From Pezicula radicicola (Eukaryota > Ascomycota > Leotiomycetes > Helotiales > Dermateaceae): a stretch of 64,000 nucleotides of DNA. This document shows, in pieces, positions 25,564 to 36,730 of the stretch. The stretch covers positions 1,558,793 to 1,622,792 of the forward strand of contig PDUO01000003.1 in the NCBI GenBank assembly GCA_003008705.1. The letters are read 5' to 3'. The translations under genes and the position numbers were made by a program. Numbering within the stretch: the stretch's first letter is position 1; each line of letters opens with the position of its first letter. The notes below the pieces were generated by a model. That model saw only the letters and a list, made by a program, of their open reading frames with translations. It was not told the DNA's origin and did no database searches.

Positions 25564-28447
25564 ATGGCGAAAGTCGACCAAACGAATGAACAGCCTTCGG
25601 GTTCGAATTGGTACATAAATCCTCATGTCTGTCACAGCCACTTACTAATACTTCCATAGGGAGGTGTATAAAGATGTCTTTGCGCCAAAGCAGACGCGCA
25701 ACATAGTTCGGGGATGGGAACGCGCTCCGGTTGCTGCTCAAGCACCGCGGTTACAAGGACACAAAATATGGAAGAGACCCAGCAACAAGCTACAACGGGA
25801 TGGTAAAGATAAAGATGATGGACAGGCGGAATTGGAGAAGGAGGGAGCTGGAGCGCGAAAACGATTGCGAATGATGGGCGCGAAACAGAACATCGGGAAT
25901 GCGCCATGGATGGAAGCTCAAGGAGACAGCGAGAACGCTGGTGCTACTTCATTTCTTGCGAAGAACATTGTATCTGGCGCCGATACGCGTGCAGAATCTA
26001 CGAAGGAAAACATCGCTCACGATATAGCTTCCGACGCGCTGCAATTTGTACCGAGAAAGAGAACGAATATCAACCACGTTATTACGCCACGGAAACCCTT
26101 GCGACAGATGACACTCAATAGTCAAGGACAAACTCAGGTACCATCTACTGCGTCGAAAAGTCCCGTGGAAAAGACAAGAAAAAGACAGTCCTTAAGGAGG
26201 AGCTCTAGGAGGGTTAGTCTATTGGAGCCTGCACCATCGTCTAGGAGAATATCAATGCAGCTGCCAGCTACAACTATGTTCGATAGTGTTACAAACTCAG
26301 ATGGCGTAGCACAGTTCAAACAGGGTCGCCTAGAACTCGTGGTGGAGGAGGGTGCTGATGTAGTAGAGGACCATGCTTCAGGGGCAAAAATTGACGGGGA
26401 AATCACGAGCACAATACACATAACTGATGTAGCGCCCAATCTCAGTGAGGAGATCATTGCTGAGGGACTCAATGAAAAATCTAGAGCGGAATCCGAGGCC
26501 AACATTGAGTTTAGTAAGCACGAAACCCCTGAAAGCTCCGAACACACAATAGCATCTCCTATCCCTAAGAAGACTCCGAGGTCCAGCAGGAAAATGGCAT
26601 CGGTGAGCGCTGAAGTAGAGCAGGAGTCTGTTAAGCTGGCAAAGACTCCCAAATCCAGTAAAAAGGCATCTGTCGAGGGAGCTGATGTCGAAGGAAGAAC
26701 GACAAATTCTGCAAGAACACCCAGATCGTCAAAGAAGAGCTTATCAGAGAACGTTGATGCAGAATTGGAGATTGACCACCCATCAAAGATTCCTAAACCG
26801 GGCAAGAGAACCCTGCGCCGCAGCACGAGAAACACTCGCGTTAGTTCGGTGAACTTTGAGGCAACAGCACCTGCATTACAGGAAACCGGCTCTTCTCAAT
26901 CTCTAGAGTCGATTATATCTAGTCATGAGTCAAGTGATATTACGCACAAACATCCCGAACCCCAGGTCATTCAAACTCCTTTACCAATCAGTCAGGCAGC
27001 AACACCGACAACGGAACCAAATCCAGAACCGGTGACTGAAGAGTCTACCCTAGCTCCCAGGCACGATCAAGAAAGCATAGAAAATCAATCTGAGAGATTA
27101 GTCACAGACGACCTGGCTGAACGAGAGCGGTTGATCCAAGAGACAGTAACAGACCTCCTTGTCGAGCAAGCGAGAGAGTCCTTGGAGCCGAAAGACATTT
27201 CTCAGCAAGAAAGCCTGGGAGCTGATGGTCAGATGGAACGATCTGAGCAACTTATTTCCAACGCCGAGAATAATTGCGAAGATACTATGCGCTGCGAAAC
27301 TCACGCAGAGACACCGTTACGAGAGGCTCCATTGCTGCCTCCACAGGAAGCCGATACTTCAATACCAAAACTGTGCTCCGCAGACTCGCCACATTCAGAG
27401 GCATCAGAATTATCACTAGTCAATTTCTCCCCAGAGAATGCCACGCGGGCATTTCAATTCGATTTAGAAGTAGATGTTACATCCAATCAGGTCAATGTAG
27501 GACAATCGGCGTCTCCTACTGGTATCCCGGATCTAGCGGCTGCTGTGGACGAATCAACCGAGCTTGTTGAAGACGACGTGGAGATTTCAACACCAGACCC
27601 GACAACGTCAGAACTTACAGAAACGATATCCACGAATGCTCCTTTGCTCTCCTATGACCAAGATGATACTGACATGCTTCGAAACTTCCTCACGCGTGTC
27701 AAAGCGAACAAAGCAGCCAAGATAGAGAAATCTCCTAAGAGAAAACGCTCCTTACCTCACTCACCCCTTCGACTTCCCCTCGGCGAATCTACTGAAACCA
27801 ATCTCTCATCACCTCCACAAGAGCCCGTCGATGAATTTGACCTTGGGTTGACCAAAGTGTCACCGCCTGCAAAGCGGAGGAAGAGAGGTGGCATTATATT
27901 AGAGGATGAGGACAATACAGAGACAATATCAATCAGACGCAGCGGGCGCACGCGACTACCAGTCAAGACGCCACCAAGTGCACCGAGTTTCATTCCAGTA
28001 CGGAGAATGGGTCAAGATGGAGACAATACAGTCACTCTCAAGCGCAGTGAGGAGAAAGAACTTGCGGCACTAACACGTGTTAACACACGTAAGAACAAAG
28101 GTGGGGCACTCAGCGCAGTAGAGGTTCTCGCCAAAAAAGCAGAAGAGAAAGATGATCCAATTCTCCGACAGCGACTGCTAAAGGAAGTCTTCGACGACAG
28201 ATCTCAGAAGAGCAAAAAGAAGGGCAAGAGCGTAGTCTGGGCAGAAGAACTCGCTCAGTATCAAGAATTAGAGAAAAGAAAGCCCGACAAGGAAAAGGAG
28301 AAAGAGAAAGAGAAGAAAGAGAAGACCGAAGTAGCAGAGGACAAGAAGAAGAATGCTGTGAGAGTTGGCATCAGGAGCAAGATCGCGCTCGGCATGGCTG
28401 TCAATGGCACACCGGCGCCAAAGAAGAAAGTCAAGGGACGTGTGTGA
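25564..28447 (+). CDS. Hypothetical basic, disordered, probably nuclear protein (944 aa)
   Basis: Exons 25564-25610 and 25660-28447 with a 49-bp intron (donor GTACAT, branch TTACTAATAC). The first exon encodes only MAKVDQTNEQPSGSN plus two bases; it continues in frame as WEVYKDVFAPKQTRNIVRGW, a compact conserved-looking N-terminus. The rest is low complexity. Four basic repeats of the form K/R-TP-K/R-SS-K/R-K lie at ~320, 344, 369 and 392 (about 24-residue spacing), resembling CDK-type TP-x-K sites. There are acidic and Pro/Thr-rich middle parts, basic patches (PKRKR, PPAKRRKRGG) and a Lys/Glu-rich C-terminus. KSVVW at 872-876 fits the RVxF protein phosphatase 1 docking consensus. I recognise no folded domain. 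Nuclear or chromosomal role is inference from basic and TP motifs. Confidence 0.8.
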
Positions 28448-29746
28448 GATGTAATGACATGTTATTGCAACCCCTGTTTATTGTCAGGTGGTTTATGACG
28501 TTGAGCGATTAGAAGGAGCTAAGGAGCTTTGGTGTATTGGTGTATTGGAGTAGCATTGTGAAATTGAATTGAATTTCTTCTTAGCTTCGTTTCACTAACT
28601 TAAACCTATGTTCAACTTGAAAGAAAATAAAGTCTCAAGCTTCCAATTATATTATTTCAATCTCTGCTCTGGGCATCCCATCCTTTTCGAAGAAATCAAT
28701 GGACACAAGAAATTATTGGGTGAACTCCGGTCCGATAACAAAATAATTCTTATCCCCGACAGCTGACAAACATCTCGAACGTCATCGAAACTGTAATAGT
28801 CCAACCCCAGCTACGTGCTTGCTTATTGATCACCAAGTTCCCAGCTAGATGACATGCTTTTGTATCGCTTATAGCACACAAGTTAGATAAGGGAACGAAT
28901 CAGTCTTCTAAGCGATGAAAGCATGATGGAATAATGAGATTACTATCACGACTTTTGATTTCCTTTTGTTGTTATAGTGCTATACCAAGTGTTTTTATAA
29001 GAGATCATCTTATGAACGTAACTTAAACCCAAGTTATTTACCTAAACTAAGTGATTGTTCAAATCAAGTGGATTACTTAAAGTCCTATCGCTTGCCAAGT
29101 AATTAACACGGTTCAAGCAGCATGGAAGAAGTTGAGAAGGCCAGCGAGTTTAACTTACTGTAATAGAGTAATCATCCGCTCATGCAACTAGGGGACGAGT
29201 ACCAAAAAGAAGAAACTGGGTAATACGTCAGCCCCATGAAAATTAGACTTTCCAGCGTACCTTTCCTAAAAACCTTTACCAGCAACTAAAGAAGGAGAAA
29301 GCCTCGGTCCAAGGTTTCTGCTTCGTACTCGTACAGTACGGCTCCTTCAGCGTGCTGCCGGCACACAGTGGAGCTACTGTATGAAAACCCCCGCCAATCA
29401 TGACATCACACATCACTGCCAACAAGCTTAAAAATAAACAGCAGAGTTTATTTATTATTGCCGAAAAAAAGAACAGGAGAAGCCGTCGGCGATGTGCGAG
29501 AATGAGCTTCTAGAGCTTCTACACGAGTCAAAGAAGTGAAGAGAAGAAATAAGGCGTAATGGCTGACCAATTGACTTCTTGTGAAGGATCATGATCGAAG
29601 TATAAAAAAGTGTGAAGCTACCCCGCCGTCACACCCCACCTCTTCTCAACAGCAACATCTTATAACTGAAGCAACGCAAGCAAGACAAATTAAAGCAAAA
29701 CACTCAATACAATCAGTAAATAAGTCTTCCTTCAAATCAAATCGCA
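28448..29746. other. Intergenic region upstream of the Hsp31-like gene
   Basis: About 1.3 kb with no ORF worth reporting. The 150 bp before the next ATG are CA- and A-rich, consistent with a 5' UTR. The remainder is unassigned promoter sequence. Confidence 0.5.
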
Positions 29747-30575
29747 ATGGCTCCCAAAGTTCTCTTCGTTCTTACCTCCCACTCCAAATTGGGAGATACC
29801 GGTAAACCAACAGGCTGGTACTTGGTACGTCTATACTCCCTCCATCCTTTCCAATTACCCTCCCTCTCAAACCCAACCAAACCAAATCCATCATATAAAT
29901 CTCCAAATACTCAAGCTAATCACCCTACCACAGCCCGAATTCGCCCACCCCTACGAAGTCCTAGCCCCCCACACCGAAATCACCATAGCATCCCCCGCAG
30001 GCGGAGAATCACCACTAGACCCCACCTCAGTCGAAATGTTCAAGACCGATAAATCCGCAACACACTTCTTCGAAACCAAAGAACAACTCTGGAAAAACAC
30101 AGTCAAGCTCTCCACACTCCTAGGTCACGCCAAAGACTACGAAGCCATATTCTTCGTCGGAGGACACGGACCAATGTTCGATCTCCCAACAGATGCGACA
30201 TCGCATAAACTAATCAATGAATTCTATGTTCATAACAAAATCATTTCAGCTGTTTGTCACGGTCCTGCTGCTATAGCTTATGTTAAGTTGGAAGATGGAA
30301 GTGGGAAATATTTGGTTGAGGGGGAACCAGTTACTGGGTTTGCTAATAGCGAAGAGGATGCTGTTGGTTTGAGTAAGGTTGTGCCTTTTCTGCTTGAGGA
30401 TCAGTTGAAGAGTGCCGGGGGTAAATATGTTAAGGCTGAGGATTGGAATCCTAAGGTCGTGGTTGCTAGGGGTGGTCGTTTGATTACGGGTCAGAATCCT
30501 GCTAGTGCTGCTCCGCTTGGTCAGGCTATTTATGATGCTATTTTTGGGCAGTTGACTACTAAGGATGAGGTTTAG
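29747..30575 (+). CDS. Hsp31/DJ-1-PfpI family glutamine amidotransferase-like protein
   Basis: Exons 29747-29824 and 29934-30575, intron 109 bp (GTACGT donor, CACAG acceptor), 239 aa. Starts APKVLFVLTSHSKLGDTGKP and carries the Hsp31-type triad: Glu28 in WYLPEFAHP, nucleophile-elbow Cys134-His135 in ISAVCHGPAA. FFVGGHGPMFDL is the conserved turn preceding it. Family members act as methylglyoxal-detoxifying glyoxalase III and as holding chaperones/deglycases under oxidative or carbonyl stress; which applies here is not decidable from sequence. Length matches yeast Hsp31 (~237 aa). The gene is convergent with the rhodopsin-domain gene downstream. Confidence 0.94.
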
Positions 30576-31329
30576 GGAATGAAGTTTTCTTTTGAAGGTG
30601 TTGAGATGAAGGGAAGGGAGAACTGATATTTAATGGAGTTGAGCATTGAATTGAAAAAGATTGATTGCTTCAATTTAGTTTGACGTGGTTTTTTTTCTTT
30701 TCGAATTTAATTGACATGTGCTTCTATGGTACAGTAGCTTATGCGATTCCTGTTGTTAAACTAATATATCCCATTTAGTACCTAAGTGTTCGACGTTCTA
30801 CAAGTGTTCTAAAATATATCTAGTTATTAACATTTGCCTATAACTACAAGCCTCTTAGGAACCGACTTTACTTAAATTTCTATCCCACTTGCTCTATGGC
30901 TTACTTCATTAAAACAACCTACTTGACAGAAGTAGCTTATTTAATAGGGTCCTGGTACGTGACATCTAACTAAATCTCTAACAGAATTCAACTACTCTCA
31001 TACTAGTTTGAAACTTACAAGCCAGAACGTTCCTAAACGTTCCAAAACGTTCCACTATATATAATACCTTCCAAAATTTTCTAAGGGTCATGTTTAATGC
31101 ATAGTCTTCAGCTATAATTTTTTTATTGTTGAGTTCGTATGCTAGACGCGGTCTAAAATGTAATTCTACTCAGTAATTTCGCTAAACCTTCAATCTTGAC
31201 GAGTGATCAAGATCAGATATTTTAGATTGCAGTATCTTCTTTATAGCAATAACAACTTGGAAATCATTATGTTTCATCAAACCTCGTAAGCACAACCCAA
31301 CTATCCATCACACACCACAACATTCCCAT
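30576..31329. other. Convergent intergenic region, AT-rich
   Basis: AT-rich DNA between the stops of two convergent genes, with no coding frame. It contains three AACGTTCC copies at exact 10-bp spacing (31026-31053), the first preceded by G to give the heat-shock-element-like GAACGTTC. Confidence 0.6.
31026..31053. repeat. Triple AACGTTCC repeat with 10-bp period
   Basis: AACGTTCC occurs at 31026, 31036 and 31046. AACGTT is palindromic, so each unit could be read from either side. Function unknown; it lies between two gene 3' ends rather than in an obvious promoter. Confidence 0.85.
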
Positions 31330-33182
31330 CTAACTATCAACAATCCTCTCTCGACTCCCGTTATCCCTCTCAGCCGTCACTTTACCATACTTACTACCAC
31401 CAACACCACCTATCCCACCAATCATCCTCCCACTCATCCTCCTGCTCACCCTCCCATTCCAACCCCTACTATCACCCAACTCAAACCCCCTTCCTTCTTC
31501 CAATCTCCCACTACCAACAATCCCAACACCTTGACTCTCCTGTCTCTGACTCCTCATAATAGAACTAATATTAAAGAGGGTTCGAAGAGAAGAGATACTA
31601 CCAGCTACCATTCCGAGGTTAAATTCTACATTCATCCAGATTACAGGCCAGGTTGCTGAGTCTTTTTTTTTTCTTGGTTAATTATGCTTGAGCGAGGGAG
31701 AGAAGGTTGGAGAGGATAGAAGGAGTAAAATGTTGGGATCGGGAGAGGGGATACGAACAAGTGAAATCTGTATTATCGCCCGAGTCTTTAGTAGAGACTA
31801 GGATACTAAGACGTACGAGAGCTGCTATACAAGCTACGAGTCCTAGAAGTAACGGAATTTTAATTAGCTATACTTACTCTAACTAAGACTTTCAGAGAAA
31901 AAAAAGATATTTGAATCTAGTTAAGAGGTTGTAGAGTAAGGAGGAGAAACTTACCAAAGCTAAACAGACTCATAACGAGTAATCTTTTATTGATAGGCAT
32001 TTGAAGCTCCCAAATAACTCGAATAGGTAGAACAAGGATAATTACATCGGAGATGAACATTATGATTCCTTGATAAAGACTTATTGCGTAGAATGTTTCT
32101 ATAGATATACATTTTGCGTTTGTTATTGTTTTGTCGTATGCTGCGCTTGTAGATTGTTAGATTGTGTTTTAAGAAAATTGGAAGGTGGAAGGAGGGTGAA
32201 ATAGGTTAGGTAGTTTTAATTAGGTATGCTGGACTGTTGTTCAACTTGACTACGCTAAACTGAGGGAGGAAGGGAAATGTGAGAGGTGAATAGGAAGGGG
32301 GAGGTTACGTACCGAGCAGGTGTACATTGAAAAGCTACTGCGAATTCACCCGAGATAGCAAATGCAGTCATGAAAATAATCATGCCGATCCCAATTCTCT
32401 GTAGATACACTAGGTATACACCATTAGAATAAGAGACTTCTCAAGTGAGAGCGACATGAGCTTACGTTGTGGAAAGACTCTCATTATAAAAAGGAGAAGA
32501 CTTGTTTTGACTATCGTTGCTACGAATAGATAGGAGCATAGCATAATGTAATAAACCTACAATTTACAAAGTATTAACAGTGTTTGTGAAAGACTTCGTT
32601 TTTAATCTTTGAAGTATGGCTATATGAGAGGATGGAAAATATACCTTGAGCCATGTTAAGAGATCAGGTAAAGGGACATTAACTTGGTGTTCTCCGAGAC
32701 CGAATTTCGTTAATACAAGGCACAATATTGAGAAGCCCAACACTAAAATCTATATACGTTAATTAGTAGGCGTTCATCATCACTAGTAGTACAGAGTATA
32801 TCTCTATCCAATAACTCACCAGAGCAAGAGCAACGAAATAATCATCAAGAGCAAAAGTCCTCGTAACAAGTCTCCGCGTGTATAACTAGGTAGCTCATTA
32901 GCATCGCCATCTTTAAAAGAAGAATTGAAAACAGAATACTATACAAATTGGGTTACAAGAGATCATTTTCATTAGGGCAACTGGATTACCCAGATCATCT
33001 AAATAGACATCCATTCAAAATGACCTCTTATAAACCAATTCGTACTGTAGGTGAACAGAACATACTCTAATCGAACAAACCAACAAAGACAATACAGCGA
33101 CCAAGATAATCGAAGCTTTAATCGTAGAAACTAAATTTGTATCAGCAGCTTCGTCGCGCTCTTGAACTTGATTCTCAGTCAT
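31330..33182 (-). CDS. Fungal 7TM rhodopsin-domain integral membrane protein (copy A)
   Basis: Eight exons that all close in frame: 33182-33066, 32885-32820, 32749-32645, 32556-32466, 32409-32313, 32145-31955, 31842-31759, 31661-31330; 360 aa. The first helix (ASIILVAVLSLLVCSIR) is followed by LYTRRLVTRTFALDDYFVAL, the R...DDxx signature of the fungal rhodopsin-like domain, then further helices including TSLLLFIMRVFPQ, FMTAFAISGEFAVAFQC, GIIMFISDVIILVLPIRV and the final NVEFNLGMVAG. The tail is Gly/Arg/Ser-rich and cytoplasmic by family topology. These PTH11-related proteins are putative receptors, but ligands are mostly unknown; no CFEM domain is present. A Met 13 codons upstream (33221) is also possible. 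Intron 1 is unusually long (180 bp) and contains a dispersed repeat. Some acceptors were chosen for frame. Confidence 0.85.
33017..33056. repeat. Dispersed short repeat, copy 1 (inside a rhodopsin gene intron)
   Basis: TCTTATAAACCAATTCGTAC followed by TGTAGGTGAACA matches TCTGATAAACCAACTCGTAC/CGTAGGTGCACA at about 45949-45980, roughly 80-90% identity over 40 bp. It lies in the unusually long 180-bp intron 1 of rhodopsin-domain gene A. Confidence 0.6.
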
Positions 33183-33765
33183 TATTAGACTATTATGCCA
33201 GTCAATAATAAAGTGTATCATAATAGCTCAACTCAAGTTGCATTTCCAAGAAAGAATATGATATAAAGTTAGATGAAAAAGCATCTCATCTCGAAAGCTT
33301 AAATAATAAGGTAGGGGATACGTAAGGAAGAGAATCGATTACCATAAGATGGTACCCTATGGCAGACACATTTCGCTTACAATTAGACTTCCAAGTGGAC
33401 ATCAACCAAGACTTTGGGGTTGGTTCTCGTAAAGGCTCGCACCGCATATTAACCGTTCCGCGGATACGAATCTACGATCTTGGATCATCTACAGATTGAT
33501 TAATATCTCCGTAGAGGCTCTGTGCTGAAAAGATCTAGGATTTAAAGTTTTGTATGGAGGTAGAGTTGGTGATTGGGCCTCGGAGTGACCAGTTATGATC
33601 GATTATGTCGCCATTCTTCTTGTTCTTGTGGGAAATACGTTAAGTACGATAATTGACTCGCATGCCCCCTCGAAATTAATATTATTGTGCTGCCCCCTCC
33701 GGTGTGTCCGTTTTACGTCATATAAGAAGCTTCACCTATTTAGGTACCTTCCGTTCCTCGCCCTA
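33183..33765. other. Upstream region of rhodopsin-domain gene A
   Basis: Promoter side of gene A. No coding frame found. Composition becomes more GC-balanced from about 33360 onward. Confidence 0.4.
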
Positions 33766-33841
33766 AACAAGTCCCCAAACAAGTCCCCAAACAAATCCCC
33801 AAACAAATCCCCAAACAAATCCCCATATAAATCTCCATACA
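33766..33841. repeat. 12-bp minisatellite, about six units
   Basis: Consensus AACAARTCCCCA: two units with AAG, three with AAA, then one degenerate unit (TATAAATCTCCA) and a partial one. A short ORF reading through it (repeating KSPN) is a by-product of the 12-bp period, which keeps frame. Confidence 0.92.
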
Positions 33842-33931
33842 AAGTGGAATGCCAGGAACCTCTCTTGCAAAAATTTCTTGGCAATTACAAATACGACGAC
33901 TAAGGCAATTGAATTGAAGATATACTGCAGA

Positions 33932-34209
33932 GGTTCCGGCCAAAAGTCGTAAGAATATAGGCCATACGCCTTATAATGCCCTATAGACCCTACTTCTAGA
34001 AGGTACAGGGCATAGAGCCTATAACCGACTTGCTTATAGGCTCTATTATTGTAGCCTTAGGCTTCACTTTGTTAGGTAATATGCACTGGTTATAGGGGCC
34101 CTATGCCCTGTATTTTACTAGATCCAGGCCAAAGCGTCTGTAGCCGGAGATTACAGGGCATTATACGTAAGGCGTGTGCCCTAAATTCTCACAACTTTTG
34201 GTCGGAACC
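33932..34209. mobile_element. Fold-back MITE, 278 bp, with ~50-bp terminal inverted repeats
   Basis: The left end GGTTCCGGCCAAAAGTCGTA... and the reverse complement of the right end GGTTCCGACCAAAAGTTGTG... match for about 50 bp, through ...ACGCCTTA(CG)TATAATGCCCT. Differences are mostly transitions (G/A, C/T) plus one 4-bp indel. The interior folds too: 34004-34015 (TACAGGGCATAG) pairs with 34101-34112, and 34012-34024 (ATAGAGCCTATAA) pairs perfectly with 34034-34046. No coding capacity. I see no target-site duplication at the exact ends, so the boundaries may be off by a few bases. Class II non-autonomous element by structure; parent family unknown. Confidence 0.85.
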
Positions 34210-34379
34210 ACATTCCCGCTAAGACATCTCCGTCCCCTACAAATTTATATACAGAGCAGATAAGCGAGATACCAGATTAGGGAAGGCTTAGTATCGCGTA
34301 AAAAGTACACACCGGAGGGGGGCAGCACAATTCTCGAGACGGGCACGCGAGTCAATTAGAGGGTTTCAGTAGAATATAT

Positions 34380-34870
34380 TTTATTATAGAATAGGTCCCA
34401 CAAATCGAAGCTACATAACTTACAGGGGGGAAAGGAAAGTTGTACACTTTAAGGGAGCCTTAAGGCAGATAGGCGCTTTAGCTTTTAAAGACCAATTATA
34501 AGGCCTCGTTAAGCTATAATAGTTAACTTAGATTAGTTAAATTTAGTAAATATATATTAATATATAATAAATTCTCAGGCGTTAGTCTTACTAAACTAGA
34601 CTATCACTAAGAAATTAGCTACTTATATTAAAATTATAGCAATTACATATTTTTAAAACGTATGTCTCTGCGTTAAGAAGGGCACAAATAATAGATCTAC
34701 GCCTATGGCTAACGCATAGTATATAGGCAAGACTATTAGTAATTACTATAGGAGTTATCGTATAATAACCATGTTAATTGCTAAGAGCTGTTCTTATATT
34801 CTAAGGCTACCTGTTTAGCTATCTTATAAAATAAACTGGCGCACTCTTCAACTAGTCTTCGTTATCATTA
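34380..34870. repeat. AT-rich, probably RIP-degraded DNA
   Basis: Extremely AT-rich with many TA dinucleotides (TAAATATATATTAATATATAAT near 34547) and no ORF of note. It lies between the MITE and a broken membrane-protein gene. Typical look of a RIP-mutated repeat; identity lost. Confidence 0.55.
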
Positions 34871-35521
34871 TAGGCAACATCTTCTACATCCCAATCAAGG
34901 AGCCAAGTCAGTCTTCGCCGTGTTTACGCCACGTATCCGGCGCGTTAACGGAATCACTATGTTTCGAGCCTCGAGTTAACAAACTTCGCAGACATGGTCG
35001 AGCTCTAACACTTGTAACTTGCTTAGAGATCCTCCTTGCCCTACTTTCCTCTCTTGTGACGAGTGCCTACACGCTTCGTCTGGAGAGACGCATTCATACA
35101 CCATTTTCCTGTCAAAATCCGGATTTGCCGTAGCTGATGATATAAGTAGGGCATCAGTCATTTAAAGTCTGAACAGCAAATTCAGGCCTCCGACCAAGGC
35201 CCTCTTGATTTCATACGCGATTCGTCTCCTACCCTGACGCTCGTATGCTGTCTGGCTCTGGGCTGCTCAATTTCATCGTTCGCGTGTCGACATCAAGAAG
35301 ACAGGTTCCAGGCACCAAATCTTTGTCCTCACAATTATATCAGCGTCTACTTGGAGGATCGGGTTAGGAATCAATGCTGACCTTATTATGCTGGGTGCAA
35401 TTCCATGGGCCTTGTGGTTTGCAATGGTTTTTAGCACGATTGTGCACTGGCTGGTGAGACGGTACAGTGGAAGGAGGAACATATACAACGCATGTGAAGT
35501 AGATGAAAAGGAGTCCTTCTA
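34819..35521 (+). pseudogene. Broken membrane-protein gene with a RIP-type internal stop
   Basis: An open frame from 34819 reads NIFYIPIKEP...HGRALTLVTCLEILLALLSS (a clear transmembrane helix) to ...CQNPDLP. A 56-bp intron (35130-35185, GTAGCT...TTCAG) then joins it in phase to PTKALLISYAIRLLP, an in-frame TGA at 35235-35237, and RSYAVWLWAAQ... to FVLTIISASTWRIGLG and a last hydrophobic segment IMLGAIPWALWFAMVFSTIV, ending at 35521 after VDEKESF. The TGA sits where CGA (Arg) is the natural single-transition ancestor. No start Met is identifiable; the 5' end merges into the AT-rich patch. I cannot name the family. It could instead be two unrelated fragments. Confidence 0.5.
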
Positions 35522-35819
35522 GGTGAATGAGGCTTTGGATTCTGGGACCGCTTGAGCCTATCGCTGAAATTCGATCGAGCACAGATAGTAGCATTGACCG
35601 CTCACCACCAAGAGGATAGGCACTATAGAATTTCAGAACGGCAGAGATCTCTACGGAAAGATGTCATTCCGACCCCAACATCTTCATTGCTAGGTGTTAC
35701 ACACCCCCTGTCACCGGATACGTTTGCGGTTCTGAATTCGCGGCTTGCTTGAAGGCATCAGCCGACTGCATCTTCATGATCCAATTCGACAATATATACA
35801 AGACATCATGTCACCAACG

Positions 35820-36000
35820 TTACTCTATTTAGATAAGGATTAAGCACCCTCTTAAGTTAGCAAATATTTTCTCTAAAATTCCTAACGCAAATTACCATTT
35901 AACAATTTAGTCTGCTTGCTCTGCTCTTAACATTCATAGGAGAGTTTTTTTTTCTTAAAAAAAGCTATCTAAATATAATTAGATATATGTTGAAAAGGAG
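35820..36000. repeat. AT-rich patch
   Basis: AT-rich DNA with a TTTTTTTTCTTAAAAAAAG hairpin-like stretch near 35946-35964. No gene. Confidence 0.45.
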
Positions 36001-36025
36001 TATTTTCTGTAGTAGACAGGGTTAG

Positions 36026-36314
36026 CACGTCCTAGTAGTCCGAGCTTTGGGCAATATTCCAACGAGGGGATAGCTGGTATAGAGGAGGTTATCCCTTTGT
36101 CCGTCTCCTACTACTTTGCTTAGGGATTCGGCACCACCTTGATCAAGCGAGCGGGTAATCTTCGAGCTCAAGCTAGTACAGCCACTTTATGTGTGATTAC
36201 AAGGCAATTCTACGTTATAGAAGGTTTTAGAGGCGAGCCTCGCTTGGTGCACGTCCTATTTGTCTGAGCTTGTGGCAGGAGACAGACAAAGGGATACTAT
36301 AGCTGGTATGGAGA
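36026..36314. mobile_element. Degenerate inverted-repeat element
   Basis: ATCCCTTTGTCCGTCTCCT at 36091-36109 is the reverse complement, with one mismatch, of 36277-36295. A degenerate direct repeat beginning GCACGTCCTA (36026 and 36249) and a twice-occurring ATAGCTGGTAT (near 36070 and 36299) overlap it. The arrangement suggests one or two nested, decayed short transposons. Boundaries and class are uncertain. Confidence 0.4.
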
Positions 36315-36587
36315 GCTTGGCCAAGTAGGGTGTAGCATCGCGCTATGCCTTACATACTGCCATCCAATTCTGGGGATCTGAGTGTGCGGCAGGTGCAAGA
36401 AGTCGGTCAGCAGGGGGTCAGACTTGTGGTTAGTGCCCCGCCAATAGAAATTCTTATCAGCTTTAGGTCTCTTCTCAGCACCAGTGTAGTGCCATGTGGC
36501 GACCAACCAAATCCCCAATCTATTGATTGGGTTTTGAGTAACAGGACCCTGCTCAAAATCGTCCCAGCGCCCGAAATTTTGGGCCAT
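36297..36587 (-). other. Orphan ORF, 96 aa
   Basis: Reads MAQNFGRWDDFEQGPVTQ...IWLVATWHYTGAEKRPKAD..., rich in Trp, His and Pro. Composition is protein-like rather than AT-noise, but no relatives or domain are recognised and its end overlaps the inverted-repeat arm at 36277-36295. It may be a gene remnant captured in the repeat island. Confidence 0.25.
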
Positions 36588-36730
36588 CAGCCAGCCCGAA
36601 CCTCCTCACCCAACATCAACCATCAACACCACGCTTTCACAGTGGCCCACGTCCCCCATGAATCCACCATCTACACGGATTCGTAAGCGTCGGGCTCCCC
36701 CTCAGGTAGGCATGAATTCTTCTCTGTACG

